Source: Mycoplasma struthionis (lineage in GTDB: Bacteria > Bacillota_I > Bacilli_A > Mycoplasmatales > Metamycoplasmataceae). From it: DNA of 64,000 bases. The notes under the pieces were generated by a model that worked only from the letters and a program-made list of their open reading frames with translations, was not told where the DNA came from and ran no database searches. Below are positions 1-14,423 of the stretch, piece by piece. Within the stretch, counting starts at the first letter, position 1. Each line of letters starts with the position of its first letter. A program made the translations under genes and the position numbers. The stretch covers positions 620,001 through 684,000 of the forward strand of contig NZ_CP034044.1 of the NCBI RefSeq assembly GCF_003855455.1. Reading direction: 5' to 3'.

Positions 1-3109
<3,109 letters not shown>

Positions 3110-3110
<1 letters not shown>

Positions 3111-6100
3111 TATTCTGCTCCTCCTTCAAATTCTTGATAATATTTAGTTTCTGATCTTCCATCATCATCTTGACGATTTTCATCTTTTTGATGTGCTTGT
3201 AATTTAATTCCTAAACTACGTAATTCGTAAGATAAAACGTTAAATGATTCAGGCATACCTGGTTTTGGTAATCTTGTATTTCTTGCTAATGCATTATACA
3301 ATTGATTTCTTCCCGCAATATTATCTGATTTGTATGTTAATAATTCTTGTAAAACATTTGCTGCACCATATGATTCAATTGCTCATGTTTCCATTTCCCC
3401 AAATCTTTGTCCCCCGTTTTGACTTTTTCCTCCAAGAGGTTGTTGGGTAATTAATGAATAAGGACCAACTGAACGTGCGTGCATTTTGTCATCTACCATG
3501 TGGTAAAGTTTTAAATAATACATTATACCAACAGAAATTGGGTGATCAAATGGTTGACCAGTTTGACCATCATATACTACTGATTTTCCGCTAGCATCGA
3601 TGTTTGCTTCTTCTAAAATTTCTTTAATTTGATTATGTGAAATACCGTCAAAAATAGGAGTTACGAATTTAGTATTTAGTTTTTTAGCAGCTAAACCTAA
3701 ATGTAATTCTAAAACTTGACCGATATTCATACGTGAAGGAACCCCTTGTGGGTTTAAAACGATATCTAATGGAGTACCGTCTTCTAAATAAGGCATTTCT
3801 TCTACTGGTAAAACAATAGAAACAACCCCTTTATTACCATGACGTCCAGCCATTTTATCCCCAACTTTAATTTTACGTTTTTGAGCTATTGATACTTTAA
3901 CAATAATTTCAATTCCGTCTTCTAATTGATCACCACTTTCACGACTTAAAACTTCTACTGCAACAACAGTTCCGTTATGACCGTGTTTTACTTTTAATGA
4001 TGTATCTTTTCTTGATGCTGTTTTTTGGCCAAAAATTGCAGCCATCAATTTTTCTTCAGGAGTTGGGTTTTCTTCACCTTTTGGACTTGTTCTACCAACT
4101 AATATATCTCCTGCTGTAACTTCTGAACCAACTCTAACGATTCCGTTTTCATTTAAAAATCTCTTAGCGTGGTTTGAAACATTAGGAATATCAGTTGTTA
4201 ATCAGTCTTCACCAGCTTTAGATTGTCTAAATTGAATTGTTTGTTCTTCTATGTGAATTGAAGTATAAACATCATCTTTAACTAATCTTTCTGATAAAAC
4301 AACGGCATCTTCATAGTTATAACCATGTCATGTTGTAAAACCGACTAAAACGTTTTTACCTAATGCCATTTCACCGTTTTTCATAGATGGGCCATCTACT
4401 AATAAATCACCTGCTTCGATGTGTTGACCTTTTTTAACTAATGGAACTTGGTGAATTAATGTTCCTTGGTTAGATCTTTCAAAAGTTCTTAAATGATATA
4501 AATCTAATTTTGAATTTTTTGATGCATCTTCTGGCTTTATTTTTATAACTTCAGCATCAACATATTCAACTATGCCAGCTCTATTTGCTCTGATATTTGT
4601 TGAAGAATATTTTGCTATATCAGCTTCTACACCTGTTGCAACTAAAGGAGCTTCAGGGAATAAAACTGGAACTGCTTGACGTTGCATGTTAGAACCCATA
4701 AGTGCCCGGTTAGCATCGTCATTTTCTAGAAATGGAATTGCTGAAGCAGCTATAGATGTCATTTGACGTGATGAAACTCCTAAATAATCAACATCATCAG
4801 CTGATACTTCTATAAATTCATTATCTTTTCTAGCCATAACTCTTTCATCAACTATAACACCATCTTCAATGTTAACTGTTGACTGAGCAAAAGTAAATCC
4901 TGCTTCTTCAATTGCTGTTAGGTATACAGGTTCACTAAAATCAACTCTTCTATTTCTTACTCTAAAATATGGTGATTGAATAAAACCAAATTTGTCGATT
5001 TGTGAAAATGAAGCTAGGTTTAAAATCAAACCGATGTTAGGTCCTTCTGGTGTTTCAATTGGACAAATTCTACCAAAGTGAGTTGGGTGAACGTCCCGAA
5101 CTTCAAATTGTGCAGTATCACGATTTAACCCTCTAGGTCCTAATGAAGTAATTCTTCTTTTGTTTGAAATTTCTGCTAATGGATTACATTGATCCATAAA
5201 TTGAGATAGTTTTGATGTATTGAAAAATGATTTGAATTGATTAAATATAGGTTTGTTATTTGTAACATTTTTAGGTGTTATTTTATCAATATCTTTAGTT
5301 GAAATTCTTTCTCTAGTATTTTTTTCTAGTTTAATTAAACCAACTCTAAATTGATTTTGTAATAATTCACCTATAGTAACTATTCTTTTGTTAATTAATG
5401 AATCGGGATCATCATCAACACCGACTTTAGAAAGTAAATTAAAGTAATATGAAATAGTAGCAATTAAGTCAGGAATTAATAAAAAGTTTTCATCAGCTGT
5501 AGGATCATTTCCTAAAACTAAAACTTTTTGATCATGAATCATATCATTTTCTGTTGGATAGATTCAAACACTTGGAACGCTTAAACGACTTGCTAATTTT
5601 TCGTTTCCTGGTTGTTCTAATTGGTTTCCATAAACATATTCATTAATATCAGGAAGATTTCACATAGGAATAATACCTAATTTAAATTCTTCATGAATTT
5701 TTCTTGCCATATCTCATGTTATAAAATCATTTTTTTTGTATAGTAATTCTCCTTTATCTGAAAAAATACTTTCAGCTAAAAATGAGTTTGCTATTCTTTC
5801 TATAACATTTAATTTTCTATTTAAAGTAAAACGACCAATTTGTGTTAAGTTGTATCTTTTTTCATTAAATAGTGTAGAAGGAATCAAGTTTCTAGCTGAT
5901 TCGACAGTCATACGATCACCTTTTCTAATGATTCTATAAATTGCTTCTTGAGCTTCTCTTGTGCTTTCTTCTAAACTTAAACCGACAATTTTATCTTTTT
6001 TAAGTGTTTCTTCTAATTCTGCTATATCGCCAAACATAGCTCTAATACCAGTTTCAGAAAAACCTAAAGCTTTTAAAAATGTGGTTAATAAAAATGATTT

Positions 6101-6703
6101 ATTTTTGTCAATATGAATTTTTACTGAATCAGCGTTTGCTGAAGTTACTTTGTGATAAATTTCTACTCATGACCCAACTTGAGGTATAATTTCAACTTTG
6201 TTAAATAAGTCATTAGCTTTTTTATTTCTAACGTTTAAACCAAAGTATGCTCCAGTTGATCTAATTAACTGTGAAACAATAACTTTTTCAGAACCGTTAA
6301 TAATAAATGACCCACCGTATGTCATGATAGGAATTTCTGCAAATACTACTTCACTTTCTTCAACTTCACCAGTTTCTAAATTTATTTGACGTAATCTTGC
6401 TTTTAATTTACCTTGATATGATGATCCTTTTTGTTTCGCTTCTTTAATGCTTTCGAACTCAGATTTTTTAGGGTAGTCAAAATGTGCAGAATTTCAAACA
6501 TATTCGATTCTCACTTTTCCGTGAGATTCGATTGGATATATGTTTCTTAATTCTTCTTCGATGCCTTGATGGATAAAATTTTCTACTGATGTTCTTTGCA
6601 TTTCAAGAAAGTCTGGAGTAGCGAATTTCTTTTGACTAATTGAATAGTCTCTTCGCTCTGTAATTGGACCAAATTTTCTTAGTTCATATTTTGCTTTCAC
6701 CAT
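3110..6703 (-). CDS. rpoB: RNA polymerase beta subunit
   Basis: Second large subunit of RNA polymerase; 1197 codons before TAA, normal for mycoplasmas. It starts [20 protein letters not shown]. Conserved blocks include the rifampicin-region sequence [20 protein letters not shown], the following [21 protein letters not shown], and near the C-terminus [17 protein letters not shown] and [16 protein letters not shown]. Several Trp residues are TGA. It follows rplL after a 138-base gap with a weak hairpin and precedes rpoC with a one-base overlap. The ATG at 6703 has a GAGGT ribosome binding site. The frame is intact throughout. Confidence 0.98.
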
Positions 6704-6765
6704 ATCTACCTCATTTATTTTAATTTTTTATTTTTTTAATCTATATTCAGTTTTTGTTATATACT

Positions 6766-6777
6766 ATACGCGCGTAT
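6766..6777. repeat. GC-rich perfect palindrome in rplL-rpoB gap
   Basis: ATACGCGCGTAT is a perfect 12-base palindrome in an otherwise very AT-rich intergenic stretch, about 60 bases upstream of the rpoB ATG. CpG-rich words are rare in this window. It could be an operator, part of a promoter (TATAGT follows it on the minus strand) or chance. No factor is known to me for it. Confidence 0.4.
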
Positions 6778-6799
6778 GTATATATATAAAATAAAATAC

Positions 6800-6834
6800 A
6801 AAACGCGGCCAATAAAGCCCGTTTTGTTTATATT
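6800..6834 (-). terminator. hairpin between rplL and rpoB, likely partial terminator
   Basis: ACAAAACGCGGC pairs with GCCCGTTTTGT around a CAATAAA loop, with one bulged base. On the minus strand it is followed by a T-rich run (GTATTTTATTTT). It lies just after the rplL stop, so it may reduce read-through from the L10/L12 genes into rpoBC, as attenuators in this interval do in other bacteria (inference). Confidence 0.6.
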
Positions 6835-6841
6835 TTATTTA

Positions 6842-7216
6842 TTAGTCTAAAGTTACTTCAGCACCAGCTTCAGTTAATTTAGCTTTGATTTCTTCTGCTT
6901 CTTCTTTCTTAACGTTTTCTTTAATTACAGCAGGAGCTGATTCTACTAATTTTTTAGCGTCCATTAAACCTAAACCTGTTAATTCTTTAACAACTTTAAT
7001 TACGTTTAATTTGTTTCCACCGTCTGATTTTAAAGTTACGTTGAAGATTAATTTTTCTTCAGCAGCTTCTGCTGAAGCAGCAGGAGGAGCAGCAGCTACA
7101 ACAGCTGTAGGATCAATTCCAAATTCTTCTTTTAATCCTTCAACTAATTCCATAACTTCTTTAATGTTCATTTCTTTTAATGCTGAAACGAATTCTTCTT
7201 TTGTTAATTTTGCCAT
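6842..7216 (-). CDS. rplL: 50S ribosomal protein L7/L12
   Basis: Acidic stalk protein that recruits translation GTPases; 124 aa, usual size. N-terminal dimerisation helix ([20 protein letters not shown]), Ala/Pro hinge (about residues 38-50) and the C-terminal factor-binding domain with [20 protein letters not shown]. It follows rplJ by 19 bases with an AAGGAG ribosome binding site and is transcribed from the L10 leader. The stop is TAA. Confidence 0.98.
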   Translation of the reverse strand: MAKLTKEEFVSALKEMNIKEVMELVEGLKEEFGIDPTAVVAAAPPAASAEAAEEKLIFNVTLKSDGGNKLNVIKVVKELTGLGLMDAKKLVESAPAVIKENVKKEEAEEIKAKLTEAGAEVTLD

Positions 7217-7235
7217 GTTTTTCTCCTTAAATAAA

Positions 7236-7733
7236 TTATTCAGATACTTTTCCTTGTTTAACTAACTCATTAAGACCAATAGCTAAATTTCTGATTGGGC
7301 TCAATAATGAATTTCCAAGAATCATAAGTGATTCTTCGTATGAAGGAAGTTTTGAAATTTCATCTAATGCTTTAGCATCGACTACTTTATTTTCATAAAT
7401 TCCACTTACTAATTCAAAAGCAGGGAATTGTTTTTTGAATTTTGCTAATGCTTTTAATGATGTTAAATCATCTTCTTTTGCAAATGCAAAGATATTTTGA
7501 CCTACTAAAGAGTCGTTTAATTCAGAAAATTCTAATTGATTTAAAGCTTGTTTTACTAATCTGTTTTTGTAAACTTTTAATAAAACGTTACTTTTAGCTA
7601 ATTCAGCACGAATTGTTTGTAATGAAACAACATCTAATGTTTTATAGTTAACTACAAATAAAGCTTTAGATTCTTTGAAATTTTCAACGATTTCGTTAAC
7701 AACAACGACTTTAGCGTCTCTTAAAGCACTCAT
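7236..7733 (-). CDS. rplJ: 50S ribosomal protein L10
   Basis: Stalk base protein that anchors L7/L12 dimers on 23S rRNA; 165 aa, normal length. It starts [19 protein letters not shown] and shows the L10 core [20 protein letters not shown], then [12 protein letters not shown], with a C-terminal helix for L12 binding. It is the first gene of the rplJ-rplL-rpoB-rpoC unit and sits behind a structured leader of the L10 type. In related bacteria L10(L12)4 binds that leader to repress its own synthesis (known for the family; inferred here). Confidence 0.97.
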   Translation of the reverse strand: MSALRDAKVVVVNEIVENFKESKALFVVNYKTLDVVSLQTIRAELAKSNVLLKVYKNRLVKQALNQLEFSELNDSLVGQNIFAFAKEDDLTSLKALAKFKKQFPAFELVSGIYENKVVDAKALDEISKLPSYEESLMILGNSLLSPIRNLAIGLNELVKQGKVSE

Positions 7734-7744
7734 TTTTTCCTCCT

Positions 7745-7832
7745 ATATTATTATTTGCAAAATATGACGAATAAACATACTCGGTAACATTATTAAGCTT
7801 GTGCCGTTACTGTCTTCATATATTGCTTTTGT
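7745..7832 (-). promoter_or_regulatory. ribosomal protein L10 leader
   Basis: Read on the minus strand, the 5' UTR of rplJ contains GAAGACAGTAACGGCACAAG followed by CTTAATAATGTTACCGAG. This matches the Firmicute L10 leader pattern: a G-C paired stem (GTAAC/GTTAC), an internal GCACAAGCTTAA and the closing CCGAG. A possible -10 box (TAAAAT, 7833-7838) lies just upstream. Confidence 0.8.
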
Positions 7833-7862
7833 ATTTTACCACATTTTTTATATTTTTTATAA

Positions 7863-7893
7863 AAAAATAGTAAGAAATTAATCTTACTATTTT
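7863..7893 (-). terminator. intrinsic terminator after fusA
   Basis: AAAATAGTAAG pairs perfectly with CTTACTATTTT around an eight-base loop, followed on the minus strand by a T-rich tract. It begins a few bases after the fusA stop and separates rpsL-rpsG-fusA from rplJ. Confidence 0.85.
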
Positions 7894-7898
7894 AATTA

Positions 7899-9992
7899 TT
7901 AATCTTCGTCAACTGCGACTTTTCCACCACGTTTTTTGATAATTTCATCTGCCAAGTTTCTTGGTAATTTTTCGTAGTGATCAAATCACATTTGATATGT
8001 TCCACGACCTGTGGTCATAGATCTTAATTGAGTTGCATAACCAAACATTTCACTTAATGGAATAAATGCTTTAATAACATGTGCTCCATCATTTCTTGTT
8101 TCATTGTCACGAACTTGTCCTCTACGACGTGAGATATCTCCCATAACGTCACCAAAGAAGTCTTCAGGGGCAACAACTGCAACGTCCATAATAGGTTCTA
8201 ATAGAACTGTTCCTAATTGTTCACGACCTTTTGTAAGTGATTTAGAAGCAGCAATTTTATATGCTAATTCAGATGAATCGACTTCATGGTATGAACCATC
8301 AAATAAAGTAGCTTTAACGTCAATCATTGGATATCCAGCTAAAATACCAATATCCATTTTTTCACGTAAACCTTTTTCAATTGATTTAATGTATTCTTTA
8401 GGAATTTTACCACCAACAATTTTGTCGATGAATTCAAAACCACCATCTGGGTTTGGTTCATATTTAATTCAAACGTGACCATATTGACCTTTACCACCAG
8501 ATTGTTTTTTGTGAATTCCTTCAACTTCTGCTGATTTTGTAATTGTTTCACGGTATGAAACTTGAGGAGCTCCAACGCTAACTTCTACTTTAAATTCACG
8601 TTTTAAACGGTCAACAATAATGTCTAAGTGAAGTTCACCCATACCAGCAATAATTGTTTGTCCTGTTTCTTCGTCTGTGTAGTATTTAAATGTAGGGTCT
8701 TCTGCTGCTAATCTTTGTAAAGCTAAAGATAATTTTTCAGAAGCGTCTTTTGTTTTAGGTTCAATTGCTTGAGAAATAACTGGTTCAGGGAAGTTCATGT
8801 TTTCTAAAACGATGTCTTTGTGTTTTTCATCGATTAATGTGTCCCCTGTAGTTGTAACTTTTAAACCAACTGCAGCAGCTATATCACCAGCTCTAACTTC
8901 TTCTATATCTGAACGGCTGTTTGCATGCATTAATAGAATTCTTGATAATCTTTCTTTTTCACCTTTTGTTGAGTTATAAACGTATGATCCTTTTGTTATA
9001 ACACCTGAGTAAACTCTAAAGAATGTTAAGTTACCAACAAATGGGTCATTCATAACTTTAAATGCTAATGATGAGAAGAATTCATCATCTGAAGCAGGTA
9101 TAGAAATTTCTTCTTCACCTTTGTATGCTTTCATAGCTGGAATATCAACTGGGCTAGGTAGATAATCAACAACAGCATCTAACATTAATTTAACACCTTT
9201 GTTTTTAAATGATGTTCCACAAACTACTGGGAAATATTGAGCGCTAATTGTTGCTTTTCTAATAGCTTTTTTCATTAATTCAGCTGAAACAGGTTGTTCA
9301 GCTAATAATAATTCCATGATTTCTTCATCAAAGTCTGCTAGAGATTCTGCTAATGAAGCTCTCATTAAATCAGCTTCATCTTTTAAATGAGCAGGAATTT
9401 CAATTTCTTTAGCATTTTCATCAACTGAACCGTCATATGAATATGCTTTCATTTCTACTAAGTCAATAATACCTTCGAATTGTGCTTCTTCACCGATATT
9501 TAATTGAATAGCGTGAGCATTTGCTCCTAATAATTTTCTTAAAGATTCAACAGAAGCTTTAAAGTTTGCCCCCATTTTGTCCATTTTGTTAACATAAACA
9601 ATTCTAGGAACACCATAGTTTGTTGCTTGTCTTCAAACTGTTTCTGTTTGAGGTTCAACACCTGATTGAGCGTCTAAAACTGCAACAGCACCGTCTAATA
9701 CACGTAATGAACGTTCAACTTCGATTGTAAAGTCAACGTGTCCTGGTGTATCGATAATGTTTAATCTTTTACCTTTTCAGTAAGCTGTTGTAGCAGCTGA
9801 GGTAATTGTAATACCTCTTTCTTGTTCTTGAACCATTCAGTCCATTTGTGAAGCACCTTCGTGTGTTTCACCTATTTTGTGAATTTTTCCTGTGTGGAAT
9901 AAAACACGTTCTGTAGTTGTTGTTTTACCAGCATCGATGTGAGCCATGATACCAATATTACGGTAATCTTGTAATTTGTATTCTCTTGCCAT
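7899..9992 (-). CDS. fusA: translation elongation factor G
   Basis: GTPase that drives ribosomal translocation and, with RRF, recycling. It has 697 aa and starts [23 protein letters not shown]-binding motifs are AHIDAGKTT (residues 17-25), [15 protein letters not shown] and NKMD; domain IV and V sequences follow ([32 protein letters not shown]). Several Trp residues are TGA. It is the third gene of rpsL-rpsG-fusA, 23 bases after rpsG, with AAGGAAA upstream of the ATG. It is closed by an intrinsic terminator. Confidence 0.98.
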
Positions 9993-10015
9993 AATTAAAT
10001 TTCCTTATTATAAGA

Positions 10016-10507
<492 letters not shown>

Positions 10508-10511
10508 CTAA

Positions 10512-10928
10512 TTAATTACCTTTAGGTCTTTTTGTTCCGTAAATTGAACGACCTTGTTTTCTCTTATCAACACCAGCGGCATCTTGTGTACCTCTAACGA
10601 TTGTGTATCTAACCCCAGGTAAATCTTTAACTTTACCTCCACGGATTAAAACAACTGAGTGCTCTTGTAAATTATGTCCTTCTCCAGGGATATAAGCTGT
10701 AACTTCTTGACCATTTGATAATCTAACACGGGCATATTTACGAATAGCTGAGTTAGGTTTTTTAGGTGTCATAGTAGCCACACGAGTACATACACCACGT
10801 TTAAATGGTGCAGGAATGTATTTTTCTTTTTTTTGTAAAGAGTTGTACATCTTTAATAAAGCAGGTGCTTTTGATTTAGATGTTTTATCTTTACGGCCTT
10901 GTTTAACTAATTGTGCAACTGTAGGCAT
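10512..10928 (-). CDS. rpsL: 30S ribosomal protein S12
   Basis: Decoding-centre ribosomal protein; 138 aa. It starts [20 protein letters not shown] and carries the conserved [20 protein letters not shown] and [20 protein letters not shown] with Lys/Arg residues at the known streptomycin-sensitivity positions. First gene of rpsL-rpsG-fusA; AAAGGAAA ribosome binding site. The stop is TAA after RPKGN. Confidence 0.98.
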   Translation of the reverse strand: MPTVAQLVKQGRKDKTSKSKAPALLKMYNSLQKKEKYIPAPFKRGVCTRVATMTPKKPNSAIRKYARVRLSNGQEVTAYIPGEGHNLQEHSVVLIRGGKVKDLPGVRYTIVRGTQDAAGVDKRKQGRSIYGTKRPKGN

Positions 10929-10991
10929 ATTTTGTTTCCTTTCTTAAGATTTATTTGTTTGGTATTTGCTATTTTATATAAATACATGTAT

Positions 10992-11022
10992 ATTATACAA
11001 CAACTAAACCGGTGTTTAACAA
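10992..11022 (-). promoter_or_regulatory. putative promoter of rpsL-rpsG-fusA
   Basis: A perfect -10 TATAAT lies at 10992-10997. TTGTTA at 11017-11022 is a possible -35, but the spacing is 19 bases, longer than ideal. It is the only clear -10 between the upstream terminator and rpsL. Confidence 0.55.
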
Positions 11023-11048
11023 AAATTATTTTATTTTTTAACTAAATA

Positions 11049-11079
11049 AAAATAGACCTAAATAAAAAGGTCTATTTTA
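11049..11079 (-). terminator. intrinsic terminator after the membrane-protein pair
   Basis: AAAATAGACCT and AGGTCTATTTT form a perfect stem around an eight-base A-rich loop, directly after the stop of the 11088-12179 gene. The stem has A/T runs on both flanks. Confidence 0.85.
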
Positions 11080-11087
11080 AAACTATA

Positions 11088-12179
11088 TTATTTATTTGAA
11101 AAGAATTTTTTTTCTAAGTTTTCTAGATATTCATTTAAAAATTCATTTAGTGGTTTTTCTAAAATAGTTTTACCATCATCATATGAATAGAAAATTGGCG
11201 AAGATGAATTATAGAAAAGATCTTCTATGTCTCCATCTCTATAAGTTAATCATGAATTCTTTTGAATTTGTTGATATAGTGGATCTTGTGATCTAACTGT
11301 AGCAAGATATTCATCATAATGCTTGTTAAATTCTTTTTTATCCATTTTTGTTAATTGTTCAGTTTCTTTTAAAATCTTTGCTCTATCGTCTGCTTTTTTC
11401 ATTCATTCAATTTGGCTTGTAATTGAAGAATCATTTGCTTTTGTTTGAGTTTCTTCTGGAAGATCTTTTTTCTGTTGATCTTCTATTATTTTTAGTGACT
11501 CATTAAAGAATCTAATTTTAAAAGTTTGATTTAAATATTCTTGATATGTCTTTATTAAAGACATTTCTTTTTTAAATAAGTTATTATAAAAAATTATAAA
11601 GTGTGATAAAACTCTTGGGGCAACAGGGTTATTTTGTTCAATTTTTTTAACGTCTAATTTAATTTGTTCTGGATAATTAAAATCATTTAATTGTTTTTCA
11701 TTTTTTAAAGAATGAAGTTCTTCAGCTAAATCTTTTTTGTGTTTATATTGAGCTACATTATATGAAATTAAATAAATAGTTAAAACTAATAAATTAAATG
11801 TAAATACTCAAATTATTGCAAAAGTTAACATTGCTAAAAAAGCTGGAAAATAATTATTTGATTGTTCATTTCTATTAATGATTTTCCCAATCATTACAGA
11901 ATTGAAAATAATTGCAGCTAATGCTAGTATATTTGCTATTAAAAAATTAACAAGTCCATTTGATTTAAAATTAAAACCTTGTAAATATTTAATAACTAAA
12001 TCTTTTCCTAAAATTTCTTGAGTTTTTTTAATGCTCTTTTTAAAGTTAACTATATATTTTAAAAGAAAAAAAGAACAAGCAATTAAAATAATTAATGACC
12101 CTGCAAATGCTAATAAATAGTTATTGCTTTTAGTAGCTACTGCAGATGTATTTTCTGCATAATTTAAAACATTAATCAT
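11088..12179 (-). CDS. unknown membrane protein with coiled-coil C-terminus
   Basis: Unrecognised protein of 363 aa. I chose the ATG at 12179 (MINVLNYAENTSAV) because AGGAG lies eight bases upstream. Three hydrophobic helices are visible: about residues 22-42 (LLAFAGSLIILIACSFFLLK), 73-95 and 108-133. A long charged, helix-prone tail follows (about 135-363), rich in Glu, Lys and Gln and predicted coiled-coil. The start overlaps the stop of the upstream membrane gene by eight bases (ATGATTAA), so the two are probably translated together and may form one complex (inference). A terminator follows. No catalytic motif is seen. Confidence 0.8.
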
Positions 12180-13092
12180 TTGTTTCTCCTTTACTATCAT
12201 CTTTATTTTCTTGTTTTATTTCTTCAGAATTTTCATTTTGTTTTGAATTATCTTCAAAAATACTACTTATTTTATCAATTAATTCTTCTTTTTTAAGTTG
12301 TTCTGGTTCAAAAATATTTAGTTTTTGAGCCATTAAAATTAATTGTTCTTGATTTAATTTAGCAAGTTTTGTACGATATGAATTTTCTTGATTTTGGTTT
12401 TGTTCGTTTTGAGACATTTCTGTTTCTTTTGGTTTTTGTGTATTGCTTTGATTTGGTTGCAAGGCATTTAACATCGCCATAAATGAATCATTACTGTTAG
12501 CCATTGTACTCATTATTTGTCTTTGGTTTATTATTGCAGTTAAGTATTTAAATGAGTTGATTATCTTTTTACATCTCATAAAAACAGCAAAGTAAATAAT
12601 GATAAATCAAATTGTTGCTACAGTTCATAATATTTTTGATACGTCTCATGGTGCTATAACAAAATAACTTGTACCATTAAAAATAATATTAATAATTAAA
12701 AAGATAAAAACAAAGTTATAAATTATTAATAAAGGCATTGAATAATTACCATAGTTTTTTTGAATAACCGATCTTGCGAAAGAATATATATGTCAAATAT
12801 AAACTCAAAGAGTTAATAAAAATATAATTGAATACATTGAAAGAGTTCTTAATATTACTCTTTGAGAATTTTCATCTGCTCCGCCTGCTCCAAAACGATT
12901 TGTTATTTCAGAAAGAAAATGTCCATAATAGTTTTCTTTATTTATAACAAAATGTAATAAAGCAGTTAATTGTAAAATTATAGTTATTGCAAAAACAGCT
13001 GTAAATGAAGCAAATCAAGCCATAAATCTTTTTGAATTTTTTGAATAGTATTCATTTACATCATTATATGCATCTAAATTAATACCTCTCAT
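12172..13092 (-). CDS. unknown four-helix membrane protein with Gln/Asn-rich tail
   Basis: Unrecognised protein of 306 aa, read with TGA as Trp from MRGINLDAYNDVNEYYSKNS; AAGGAG precedes the ATG. The first half has about four hydrophobic segments (near residues 22-48, 80-105, 119-140 and 150-178), with Trp codons TGA in three of them. From about residue 200 the chain becomes polar and low-complexity (NQNQEN, repeated KQEN-type words), followed by a Lys/Glu-rich end EETKQENKDD-like in character. It overlaps the next gene by eight bases. Together they look like a two-gene membrane operon between the str operon and rluD; function unknown. Confidence 0.75.
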
Positions 13093-13148
13093 GCTTTTTT
13101 TCTCCTTAATAAAATAAATATAATTATATAAAATTTCAATGATTTTTG

Positions 13149-14042
13149 CTAATTATTAGTGCATTCATTAGCCATTATTTCAGGTAAAGGTACCTCAAAA
13201 TGTTTTTCTTCACCATTTTTAAAAACAAATGATAATTCTTTAGCATGTAATCTTTGATTAAAATCATCAACTTTTTTATTATAAATAGGGTCTCCATAAA
13301 CTGGGTGTTTTATATAAGCTAAATGAACTCTTATTTGATGTGTTCTTCCAGTTTTTAAATTACACTGAATTAAAGTTTTATCTTTATTATCAATTTTTAA
13401 GTATTTTAAAACCTTAACAATTGTGTATGCATTTTTTGAATTTTTTTCAGTAACACAATATTTTTGACGGTTTTTTGGATCTCTTCCTATTGGTAAATCT
13501 AGGTGTAATTCTTTATTTTCTATTATGCCATCTACTATTGCATAATAAGTTCTTTTTATTTCGTGTTTTTTTAATAAAGATGCAAAGTAATTATGACTTT
13601 CATTATTTTTTGCAATTATTAAAAGTCCACTTGTATCTTTATCAATTCTATGAACTACTCCCATTCTTAATAAACCATTAACATTTGATAAATTATTTTT
13701 AAAATGATACATTAAAGCATTAACTAAAGTTGAGTCTTTATGTCCTGGTGCTGGATGAACTACTAAGCCTGATGGTTTATTAATAATTAAATAATCATCA
13801 CATTCGTATACTATATCTAAAGGCATTTTTTGAGCTTCTAGTTTTATTTCTTTATCAATTAATTTAATTATTTCAATTTCATCATTTTCATTTACTACAT
13901 ATTTGTTTTTATTAATCTTTTTTTGATTAACAAAAACGGCACCTTGTTCAATTAGTGCTTGAATATCATTTCTAGTTATTTCTGAATTATTTGCAATATA
14001 TTTATCAATTCTTTCTGAATATTTAGCAATTATTTTTAACAT
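13149..14042 (-). CDS. rluD: RluD-type 23S rRNA pseudouridine synthase
   Basis: Isomerises uridines to pseudouridine in rRNA; 297 aa, typical of the RluA/RluD family. An N-terminal S4-like RNA-binding domain (residues about 12-60, TRNDIQALIEQGAVFVNQKK) is followed by the catalytic domain with MGVVHRIDKDTSGLLIIAKN, where the Asp of HRIDKDTSG is catalytic, and the family sequences KTGRTHQIRVHLAYIKHPVYG. TATAAT lies six bases upstream of the ATG and no ribosome binding site is seen, so the mRNA is probably leaderless. The exact target uridine cannot be read from sequence. Confidence 0.92.
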   Translation of the reverse strand: MLKIIAKYSERIDKYIANNSEITRNDIQALIEQGAVFVNQKKINKNKYVVNENDEIEIIKLIDKEIKLEAQKMPLDIVYECDDYLIINKPSGLVVHPAPGHKDSTLVNALMYHFKNNLSNVNGLLRMGVVHRIDKDTSGLLIIAKNNESHNYFASLLKKHEIKRTYYAIVDGIIENKELHLDLPIGRDPKNRQKYCVTEKNSKNAYTIVKVLKYLKIDNKDKTLIQCNLKTGRTHQIRVHLAYIKHPVYGDPIYNKKVDDFNQRLHAKELSFVFKNGEEKHFEVPLPEIMANECTNN

Positions 14043-14048
14043 ATTTAA

Positions 14049-14071
14049 ATTATAACAAAATTGCTTATAAT
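14049..14071. promoter_or_regulatory. divergent -10 boxes for two leaderless genes
   Basis: The 36-base gap between rluD (minus) and the IMPACT gene (plus) holds TATAAT on the minus strand at 14049-14054 and on the plus strand at 14066-14071. Each ends six to seven bases before its ATG, so transcription would start at or next to the start codon. Neither gene has a Shine-Dalgarno sequence. Confidence 0.75.
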
Positions 14072-14078
14072 ATAAGTT

Positions 14079-14423
14079 ATGAAAATGCTTGAAATTAAAA
14101 AATCTAAATTTATTCCTTTATTGCTTGATATAGATAATAAAGAAAAAATAAAAGAAATAATTAATGATTTAAAAAAAGAATATAAAAAAGCTAAACATAT
14201 AGTTTACGCTTTTATTATTGAAAATAGCAATGGAAAAATTACAGGCTATAGTGATGATAAAGAACCTTCTGGCGTAGCTGGTCGTCCTTTATATTCTTTA
14301 TTAGAAAATAAAAAAATATCTAATAAACTTCTAGTTGTTATTAGATATTTTGGAGGCATTGAATTAGGCAAAAGTAATTTATTAAGAGCCTATTTAAATG
14401 CAGCTAAATTGTTATTTGACTAA
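14079..14423 (+). CDS. IMPACT/YigZ family protein (short form)
   Basis: Family of YigZ and eukaryotic IMPACT; bacterial role not well established. 114 aa, covering only the N-terminal UPF0029 domain; full-length bacterial members are about 200 aa with a second domain. Signature residues are visible: KHIVYAFIIEN, then SDDKEPSGVAGRPLYSLLEN and VVIRYFGGIELGKSNLLRAY. One of the few plus-strand genes. Its 3' end overlaps the stop region of the convergent lipoprotein gene by 20 bases. ATG lies seven bases after a TATAAT box, so it is probably leaderless. Confidence 0.85.
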   Translation: MKMLEIKKSKFIPLLLDIDNKEKIKEIINDLKKEYKKAKHIVYAFIIENSNGKITGYSDDKEPSGVAGRPLYSLLENKKISNKLLVVIRYFGGIELGKSNLLRAYLNAAKLLFD

